In this document: positions 6,744 through 12,133 of the stretch, piece by piece
Layout: each line of letters starts with the position of its first letter
Numbering within the stretch: the stretch's first letter is position 1
Assembly: GCA_945787595.1 (NCBI GenBank)
Contig: CALZJV010000138.1
Coordinates: forward strand, 1-12,133
Direction of reading: 5' to 3'
Origin: an uncultured Desulfobacterales bacterium
GTDB taxonomy: Bacteria; Desulfobacterota; Desulfobacteria; Desulfobacterales; JAFDCJ01
DNA: 12,133 bases
Made by a program: the position numbers and the translations under genes
The notes under the pieces: model-generated
What the model saw: only the letters and a program-made list of their open reading frames with translations
The model's database searches: none
What the model was told of the DNA's origin: nothing

Positions 6744-7913
6744 ATGCAATCCATAGGTAATTATCTTAAGAGCGGAAGGGAAGCCAGAAACATCAGATTG
6801 AGTGAAGTTGCTCGATCGACAAAAATATCAAAATGGTACCTTGATTGCCTCGAAAAAGATGATTTTGATAAAATCCCTGGAGGCCCATACATTAAAGGAT
6901 ACATCGCTTCTTATGCATCATTCATAGGGATAGAAGAAGATGAGATCCTCAAGCGCTATGACTCCTTGCAGATCAACCGTGCTGATGAAAACGAAATCCA
7001 GGACCACCAGCCGCAAGATAAAGAAAGACACAAGCTGCTAAGCTTTTCGCTAAGCAAGAAAGATCTGCTCATCCTGAGCATGGCGGTTCTCATTCTTCTG
7101 GCTTTCGGATTTATTTATTTCTATTTTTCAAATCAAACTCATACTGTTGCGCAATTACAGGACACGCAGGCCTTGAAAATTCAGTCGACCCCTTCTTCTA
7201 AATTAAAGCAGGAAGCTGAGAACGCTTCTGACTTGACGGATTTATCGAAAAACAATCTGAATCCGATAAAAACTGGGGATGAAACACATCCAACATATCA
7301 AGATGCTACAGGAGCAGAAAGCCTGGCTCTTTTACCCTCAAAAAAAGAGGTTGACGGGACGTCACTGCCATTTTTAATGGAAGAAAATGATATTCACTCC
7401 CAAACAAAAATCAATAAAGAGCCTATAATTCATGATGCGCAGTCTTCACCGGAAAACAATGCCGTTAACCGAGCTGCTCTGACAGACTCAAAAAACCCAT
7501 CGCATCTGGGCACACCACGGTCTGCAGATTTGTACGCGGGGTCCGCCCCAGGATATCGGACACAGGACGCGCGATCACAAGCGGCAAATAACATCCGTGT
7601 TTTAAAAGCAGTCGCCACGAGTGATGTAATAGACAAAAACCCTGCAGGGATTAGTAATTCCTTCCAATGGTCATCGGAGAAAGTCTACATCTGGAGTATG
7701 ATAGAATGCAAGCAGCCTCCTTCTTCGATCCGACACACATACTACTTTAATGGAAAGATAGTTAACGAAGTCGTATTAAAAATAAAATCTCCCCAGTGGA
7801 GAACCTGGAGTTATAAAAACCTTTTAAATAAGCGTTATATCGGCCAATGGAGAGTGGCGATAACTTCAGATGAGGGAAAATTGCTTCAAAGTGTTTTTTT
7901 TGAGGTCGATTAA
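6744..7913 (+). CDS. RodZ-type HTH / single transmembrane helix / DUF2914 protein
   Basis: 389 residues. Residues 3-72 form the HTH_25/RodZ-type helix-turn-helix (YLKSGREARNIRLSEVA, then KISKWYLDCLEKDDF and GGPYIKGYIASYASFIG). One hydrophobic helix spans about 108-128 (LLILSMAVLILLAFGFIYFY), preceded by Lys-rich residues, so the HTH is predicted cytoplasmic and the rest periplasmic. Residues 130-285 are a polar, low-complexity linker. Residues about 285-389 resemble DUF2914, with YIWSMIECKQPPSSIRHTYYF, WRTWSYKNL, GQWRVAITSDEGK and a final FFEVD. RodZ proteins link MreB to the envelope, but this C-terminus is not the RodZ one, so a cell-shape role is not implied. GGAG at 6732-6735, eight bases before the ATG, supports the start. 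Likely co-transcribed with the PilZ-like gene. Confidence 0.82.
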   Translation: MQSIGNYLKSGREARNIRLSEVARSTKISKWYLDCLEKDDFDKIPGGPYIKGYIASYASFIGIEEDEILKRYDSLQINRADENEIQDHQPQDKERHKLLSFSLSKKDLLILSMAVLILLAFGFIYFYFSNQTHTVAQLQDTQALKIQSTPSSKLKQEAENASDLTDLSKNNLNPIKTGDETHPTYQDATGAESLALLPSKKEVDGTSLPFLMEENDIHSQTKINKEPIIHDAQSSPENNAVNRAALTDSKNPSHLGTPRSADLYAGSAPGYRTQDARSQAANNIRVLKAVATSDVIDKNPAGISNSFQWSSEKVYIWSMIECKQPPSSIRHTYYFNGKIVNEVVLKIKSPQWRTWSYKNLLNKRYIGQWRVAITSDEGKLLQSVFFEVD

Positions 7914-8220
7914 GAGCCCACGAAACATCCTGAGTTTACGGTTGAATCAAATGATCTTTAGGTCCCATCGAGTTTTATCTGACAACATGTTGTAAGAAAA
8001 TGAAGGTTTCAGGTGTCGGGTGTCAGGAATTAAAGGTGCTAAGTTCTTATGAGACTTCATGAAATCCAATGTCATTAAATATTCAATTTGCAATCTTCAA
8101 TTCCAACTCGTCCGGGTTTGTTATTCATCAGTTGAAGGGTATAATTCTTGGTTATAAACCCTGACAATACTTTAATACCTTAAAATCGTTCTATTTTCTT
8201 GTATTTTTCCTTCAGAGATA
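7914..8220. other. Intergenic region with dispersed repeat; no gene seen
   Basis: AT-rich stretch downstream of the HTH-DUF2914 gene. It contains repeat copy 2 and a weak stem, AGGGTATAA (8136-8144) with TTAT..ACCCT (8152-8162, two bulged bases). No T-run terminator was recognised. The right edge runs into the IS91-type transposase relic without a clear element terminus. Confidence 0.55.
7973..8027 (+). repeat. Dispersed intergenic repeat, copy 2
   Basis: Bases 7980-8019 match 696-735 at 38 of 40 positions. The palindrome here is intact over its central 12 bases (ACAACATGTTGT) but has one outer mismatch. The tail again carries GGTTTCAGGTGTC units. It starts about 60 bases after the stop codon of the HTH-DUF2914 gene, in the same orientation relative to that gene as copy 1 is to the M16C gene. 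Confidence 0.8.
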
Positions 8221-8468
8221 ATTAATCAGCGATCCAGAATTGATTTTGATGTTTATCAGCCGCGCATCCCGAAGGCAAGCGCCTATTACCGCTGCGTCGA
8301 AGATCAATTTGAACAGCTAGAAACCGTCTGGCTTCCGGTTCGTAGAGCCTACAGCTCGGAGAGAGGGTAGAGCCTGCGCCTCGGATAAATTGTGGGGATT
8401 TACATTTTGGCTTTTCGCGTGTTAAATGTGAAGATTGTGGCCATGAATATTTATTGGCATTTTCATCT
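8221..8468 (+). pseudogene. IS91-family transposase relic (N-terminal part, frameshifted and internally deleted)
   Basis: Translation of 8221-8330 gives RIDFDVYQPRIPKAS, then YYRCVEDQFEQLETVW. After a break, another frame at 8391-8468 gives CGDLHFGFSRVKCEDCGHEY followed by LLAFSS. Both segments match, as I recall, the N-terminal zinc-binding part of IS91-type transposases, including the CxxC pair (KCEDCGHEY). The two pieces lie in different frames, and about 20-25 residues between them are replaced by a duplicated 18-base sequence with an in-frame stop (8342-8384). The copy ends where the family would continue into a Cys/His cluster. There is no start codon and no complete terminus. It is a dead fragment and shows past invasion by a rolling-circle transposon. 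Confidence 0.8.
8342..8384 (+). repeat. Imperfect 18-bp direct repeat inside the IS91 relic
   Basis: GTAGAGCCTACAGCTCGG (8342-8359) and GTAGAGCCTGCGCCTCGG (8367-8384) match at 15 of 18 positions with a 25-base period. The repeat sits exactly at the break between the two transposase frames, so it is probably filler or a slippage product at the deletion point. Confidence 0.65.
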
Positions 8469-8886
8469 ATGGTGAGTCCTCATCGCCCAGCGCGGATGAT
8501 CCGCCTTCGCTCTTGTTTCTTCGGCGCGAGAAATCCGCTTTCGGTCCAGTTGCTTCGGCGCGACAAGTTACCTGATCGATGCTGATCGTTCGACCTTGTC
8601 GTTCGACCTTGAGGCTCTCGACGGGAGGTTCTCGACAGGTTATCTGATTGAAACCTACCTTTAAAAAACCAGCTGCAGGCAAATCCGCCGGACACGGATT
8701 TGTGGATGCTGCGGCGGCGGTGTCCGAATCGTTCCGCTTTCGGAGCAAGAATCAGTCGGAGGTCACATTTTAGGACCTCGATGCTAAAGATACGGCATAG
8801 GATGTCGTTTTCGTGCCGAAGGAAAAAGAAGGAGCCTTCGCCGATGTCGAAATCCGTAAGGTTCAGTAATGGGGAGGAGTCGAAAC
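8469..8886. other. Non-coding, repeat-bearing stretch between IS91 relic and PPIase gene
   Basis: No supported gene. Short imperfect repeats are visible: CTTCGGCGCGA at 8519-8529 and 8553-8563, a 13-base tandem CGTTCGACCTTGT/A at 8587-8612, and a 19-base pair (8561-8579 with 8633-8651) matching at 16 positions. Bases 8801-8869 could encode a 22-residue C-terminal stub (DVVFVPKEKEGAFADVEIRK..) ending in TAA just before the PPIase ribosome site. Stops in its upstream frame argue that it is a relic or chance. Confidence 0.45.
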
Positions 8887-9663
8887 ATGGAAACCAGATA
8901 TCCTATGCTGTGGCGCGGCCTGCTGGGATCTTTTCTGTTTGCGGTCCTGCTGTCGCTGCTCTTAGCAGTCATGTCCGGCGCCGGCAATCCCAAAGGAACG
9001 GCTCAGGCGGCCATCGAGGAAACCAGGGTGGTAGCCGCCCGCGTCAACGGGACGACTGTCTACGAGGACCAGGTGGCCCAACAGGTGAAAGTCGATTTTC
9101 GTAAGTACAAGAAGTACCGCGCGGGACCGCCGACCCCAGCTCTAGCGAAAGTGTTGCGGGAACGGGCCCTGGAGAAATTAATCGTGGTGGAGTTATTGTA
9201 TCAGGCCGGCCGGAAGCTGAAGGTCCCAAACCTCGAGAAGCGAGTTGACGCGCAGATGCAGACGTTCAAGAAGCGTCACGGCTCCAAGCCGTCAAAATGG
9301 ACCAATGCCGAGCAGCGAGAGTCCATCCGGCGCAAAATCTACGTCACCGAATACTTCAGGACCGTCGGCGCCGCTGACCCGGAGATCCCGGAAACCGACA
9401 TCAAACAATACTACAAAGAGCACGAGAAGACCTTCACCCGGGAGGAATACATCCACGTCAGACATATTCTGACGCAGGTAGCCCGGGACGCCGGGCCTGA
9501 GGCAAAGGCGACGGCCCGCGAGAAGATCGACAAGGCCAGGCAAGAGATACTCGACGGCAAGAAGTTTGCCGAGGTCGCCGGGAAGTACTCCGAAGACAAT
9601 CTCGCCTCGACTGGCGGCGACCTGTCCTCCATCAAGCGGGGGTATATGCCCCATAAGCGCTAA
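8887..9663 (+). pseudogene. SurA/PpiC-type peptidyl-prolyl cis-trans isomerase, 3'-truncated by the IS4 element
   Basis: About 255 native residues remain. A signal-anchor helix spans about 12-29 (GLLGSFLFAVLLSLLLAVM). An N-terminal chaperone-type region follows, starting VVAARVNGTTVYEDQV (about 48-63) with basic helices to about 180. The parvulin domain opens at 186 (EEYIHVRHILTQ) and reaches SEDNLASTGGDLSSIKRGYMP (235-255). There the gene stops. The IS begins right after the Pro codon (9649-9651) and adds only HKR and a stop. The second half of the parvulin domain, including the expected FGYH(I/V) end, is missing, so isomerase activity is likely lost. Such proteins fold or chaperone secreted and outer-membrane proteins in the periplasm. 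The start at 8887 is preferred over the ATG at 8869 because GGAGGAG (8873-8879) lies seven bases before it. Confidence 0.85.
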
Positions 9664-9670
9664 CTTGTTT
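9652..9670 (+). repeat. IS4 element left terminal inverted repeat
   Basis: Exact reverse complement of 11006-11024 over 19 bases. Its TAA (9661-9663) provides the premature stop for the interrupted PPIase. Confidence 0.92.
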
Positions 9671-9673
9671 TAC

Positions 9674-9702
9674 TTGACATAATAGCCATAATATCATATA
9701 CT
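9674..9702 (+). promoter_or_regulatory. Transposase promoter, near-consensus
   Basis: TTGACA (9674-9679) and TATACT (9697-9702) with exactly 17 bases between. It lies just inside the left inverted repeat and 30 bases upstream of the transposase ATG. This is the strongest promoter-like sequence in the window. Confidence 0.75.
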
Positions 9703-9731
9703 TTCATCAATAAATACGATGGAGGTAAAAT

Positions 9732-10995
9732 ATGACAGAAGATTGGCCTATCTTGTTATCATTCTTCCCGGACGATTGGGTCGAACTGGCGTCATCGACT
9801 AATGCTCTCAAAGGATTACGCAAAGACAAGGCCGCTGAAAACTATATGAGAACTTTGTTGATGCATATCGGATGTGGCTATTCTCTGAGGGAAACCGTTA
9901 CCAGAGCAAAGCTTTCCAATCTGGCTGACATCTCCGATGTTGCACTGGTTAAACGCCTCAGAAAGGCAAAAGACTGGTTTCACAGCCTGTGTGTCGAATT
10001 ATTTGAAGAACAAGGAATTGAATTGCCTACCGAAAGTGATTTTCAAGTCCGGCTTTTTGATGCCACGAATGTAAAGGAGCCCGGAAAGACGGGAAGTCTA
10101 TGGCGCATCCATTACAGCGTTCAGCTGCCATCTCTGACATGCGACTTTTTCAAACTCACCGCCACAAAGGGTAAGGGAACCGGTGAGTCATTTTTTCAAT
10201 ACTCCATTAAAAAGGGTGACTACATTATCGCTGATCGGGGCTATTCTACGGCTTCAGGCATTCATCACCTTGTATCTAAAAAAGCGTATGTCATCGTCAG
10301 AGTGAACACGCAAGCTCTTCGTATTTTTAATCTGAAAGCTCAGCAATTCCCACTGCTGAAAAATGTGATGGCCATCAAAAGAGCTGGCACTGTGAGGTCA
10401 TGGACAGTTTTGATTCCCGGGCGCAATGGCGCCTATGTTCGAGGAAGAATTTGTACCATCCGCAAGAGCAATGAGGCCATAAAACTGGCCCATAAAAAGC
10501 TCAAGAGGCAGGCTCAAAAAAAGGGACATTCTTTAAAGCCGGAGACCTTAGAATATGCTAAATACGTAATCGTTTTTACCAACTATCCTGAAGATGCCTT
10601 TTCAGAGGTTGAGGTGCTAGACTGGTATAGAATCCGGTGGCAGGTAGAGCTAATTTTTAAAAGGTTTAAATCCATTGCGCAACTGGGTCACCTGCCAAAG
10701 CATAGTGATGACAGCTCCAAAGCATGGCTGTACGGCAAGCTATTTGTGGCCCTTTTAACCGAGAAAATCATCGATTACGCTTCTTCTATTTCCCCCTGGG
10801 GATATAACTTGGAAGAACAGGCAACCTCAGAGTGCCTGGCGTGAATTTAATTTTGCTTACAATCAGGTGAAGCGTACGATTGAGCCACATCTGCCACTGG
10901 AGGACATGATTACTGGCTGGAACGACATTGCTAAATTACTTGCTGAGCGTCCAAGAACTCGTAACTCGCAGTTATCGCGGTATTTTATCTATTAG
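9732..10995 (+). pseudogene. IS4-family DDE transposase, frameshifted near the C-terminus
   Basis: The open frame from 9732 gives 370 residues and stops at 10844. DDE residues are visible: D110 (RLFDATNVKEPGKTG), D168 (YIIADRGYST) and E306. The IS4 signature Y(2)R(3)E(6)K is perfect at Y299, R302, E306 and K313 (WYRIRWQVELIFKRFK). The ribosome site GGAGG (9721-9725) is six bases before the ATG. After about residue 360 the zero-frame reads EEQATSECLA-stop, while the +1 frame continues as QSAWREFNFAYNQVKRTIEP, then LPLEDMITGWNDIAKLL and a TAG at 10993-10995. That is the expected family C-terminus, giving about 421 codons. One extra base, or two missing, between about 10795 and 10835 explains this. 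The catalytic core precedes the shift, so partial activity is possible. A sequencing error or a programmed shift are alternatives. Confidence 0.82.
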
Positions 10996-11005
10996 AGATG
11001 GCTAT

Positions 11006-11024
11006 AAACAAGTTAGCGCTTATG
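11006..11024 (-). repeat. IS4 element right terminal inverted repeat
   Basis: Exact reverse complement of 9652-9670. An in-frame TAG (11014-11016) within it closes the cyclase frame upstream, so no translation can enter the cyclase from the IS in that frame. Confidence 0.92.
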
Positions 11025-12133
11025 GGGGTTTACCCCTCTGTCGGAATTACTGGGTATTGAAGAAGCGTACTCGATCATGGATCAGGTTTACGAAATCCTG
11101 ATTCACAAAGTCCACGACTACGAGGGTACGGTCAACGAGATGACCGGCGATGGAATTATGGCTCTATTTGGAGCTCCCGTTGCTTTGGAGGATGCCCCGC
11201 AACGAGCGATTCGATCAAGCCTTGCCATTCACTGGGAAATGGCAAAATTCAGTGACCAATTGAAGCAAGAAAAAAAGGATATACCGCCTGTTAAAATGCG
11301 GATCGGCATACATACCGGACCGGTGGTAGTTGGTACTGTGGGTAACGACCTCAGAGTAGAGTTCAAGGCAGTCGGAGATACGGTAAATCTGGCCTCCAGA
11401 ATGGAAGGTCAGGCAGAACCCGGAACAACCTATATAACAGAGGACACATTCAAACTCACAGAAGGTTTATTTCGCTTTGAGGCTTTAGGCCAGCGGGAAG
11501 TTAAAGGCAAGGAAGAACCGATCAATATCTACCGTGTCATTGCGCCCAGTACCAGAAGGACCAGGTTTGATGTCAGCGCCGACCGAGGTCTGACTCCCTT
11601 TGTGGGAAGGGAAAGAGAACTTGAGCTGTTACTCGATGGTTTTGAGCGGTCTAAGGCAGGTCGGGGTCAGGCCTTTTCCATCATGGCCGAGGCAGGGGTA
11701 GGCAAATCCAGGCTCTTATATGAGTTCAGAGAGGCCGTCGCCCACGAGGATGTAACCTTTTTGGAGGGAAAGTGCCTCTCGTATAGTAAGGGCGTACCTT
11801 ATCATCTACATATAGACACTATGAAGGCAAATTTCGATATCAGAGAGGGTGATGGGGACTCAGTGATCAGGGAAAAGGTCAAAAGGGGGCTAAATATAGT
11901 AGGTGCAGATGAGACGTCTACGCTTCCCTATTTATTAGAAGTCTTTTCTGTCAAAGACAGCGGTATCGACAAGATTCTCATCAGCCCTGAAGCGAGGAAA
12001 GACCGGATCATAGAAGCCATTAACCGAATCGCCATTAAGGGTTCGGAGATCCGACCTCTGATCCTGGCCTATGAGGACCTCCACTGGGCGGATAAGAGTT
12101 CAGAGGAAGTATTGAAATATATTTTAGAGAGCA
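11025..12133 (+). pseudogene. Class III adenylate/guanylate cyclase-AAA ATPase fusion, 5'-truncated by the IS; runs off window
   Basis: The frame is open from 11025 to the window end (about 369 codons). It opens inside the cyclase catalytic domain at GFTPLSELLG and continues with EMTGDGIMALFGAP (second metal aspartate), MRIGIHTGPVVVGTVG and AVGDTVNLASRME (transition-state Asn and Arg). The domain ends near VKGKEEPINIYRV. An AAA_16-type ATPase follows: FVGRERELELL, Walker A AEAGVGKSRL (around 11692-11720) and Walker B ILAYEDLHWAD (around 12061-12095). Such proteins usually continue into long TPR repeats outside the window. The first metal-binding aspartate motif (F-x-D-V-x-GFT) is cut immediately before GFT, so cyclase activity should be lost. 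The first in-frame ATG is 11077 and has no clear ribosome site. The gene is unrelated to the PPIase on the other side of the IS. Confidence 0.85.

Larger units (their letters stand above)
9652..11024 (+). mobile_element. IS4-family insertion sequence, about 1.37 kb
   Basis: The ends are a perfect inverted repeat: 9652-9670 (CATAAGCGCTAACTTGTTT) and 11006-11024. Identity extends outward through three further C/G bases (9649-9651 with 11025-11027), which may be element or target. The left boundary is fixed at 9652 because the interrupted PPIase frame is intact to 9651. The right boundary at 11024 leaves G-GGG-TTT-ACC, as expected for ..(K)GFT of the cyclase. The element carries one transposase gene with its own promoter. 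The bases flanking the two ends do not form a matching direct repeat. Confidence 0.9.

Noticed and set aside
8467..8748. 93-codon ORF on the - strand and overlapping small ORFs
   Set aside because: They fall in a repeat patch, lack ribosome sites and match no family I know.
8869..8871. ATG as start of the PPIase
   Set aside because: The strong GGAGGAG site lies after this ATG and seven bases before the ATG at 8887, which gives a proper signal anchor.
8700..9104. 134-codon + strand ORF overlapping the PPIase start
   Set aside because: Its Arg/Ser-rich translation runs out of frame through the PPIase N-terminus, with no supporting features.
9638..11037. GGGGGTATA / GGGGGTTTA as a target-site duplication of the IS
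   Set aside because: The similarity is imperfect, does not abut both IS ends at equal positions, and both stretches are explained by the coding frames of the two interrupted genes.

Overview
The window looks like chromosomal DNA from a Gram-negative bacterium, most likely a deltaproteobacterium or Desulfobacterota relative. The Gram-negative assignment rests on a tripartite RND pump with a lipoprotein adaptor. The narrower guess rests on the M16C peptidase, on a RodZ-type helix-turn-helix/DUF2914 protein, and on intergenic GGTTTCAGGTGTCAG-type and ATTCGTCATTC-type repeats. It is inference from memory, not a database result.

Left part (1-5730). The 3' end of an M16C (PreP/CYM1-like) metalloprotease gene on the + strand is followed by a 430-base gap rich in repeats. 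Convergent to it on the - strand lies a two-gene RND efflux operon: a periplasmic adaptor lipoprotein (5730-4426), then an AcrB/MexF-like inner-membrane pump (4267-1109). No outer-membrane channel gene is present. A near-perfect 28-bp inverted repeat fills the gap between the two pump genes and reaches the adaptor stop codon.

Middle part (5731-7913). After a non-coding stretch of about 590 bases with several small hairpins comes a visibly more AT-rich pair of + strand genes. One is a small PilZ-like protein. The other is a membrane protein with a cytoplasmic RodZ-type HTH, one transmembrane helix, a long low-complexity linker and a C-terminal DUF2914 domain. They are 65 bases apart and probably co-transcribed. 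They are the best candidate here for an uncharacterised signalling or envelope-sensing unit.

Right part (7914-12133). This is a mobile-element junkyard. It holds a second copy of the dispersed repeat seen at 691, a frame-broken and internally deleted IS91-family transposase relic, a short patch of imperfect repeats, and a peptidyl-prolyl isomerase (SurA/PpiC type) gene cut inside its parvulin domain. The cut is made by a 1.37-kb IS4-family element with perfect inverted ends, a strong consensus-like promoter, and a transposase that appears frameshifted near its C-terminus. On the other side the IS abuts the middle of an unrelated gene, a class III nucleotidyl cyclase fused to an AAA ATPase. 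That gene has lost its 5' end and runs off the window. The two interrupted genes do not match each other and no target-site duplication is visible, so the IS marks a deletion or recombination joint rather than a simple insertion.

I did not find convincing evidence of a wholly new system. The items most worth pursuing are the PilZ + HTH-DUF2914 pair, the two palindrome-bearing dispersed repeats, the inverted repeat inside the efflux operon, and the IS4 rearrangement joint.
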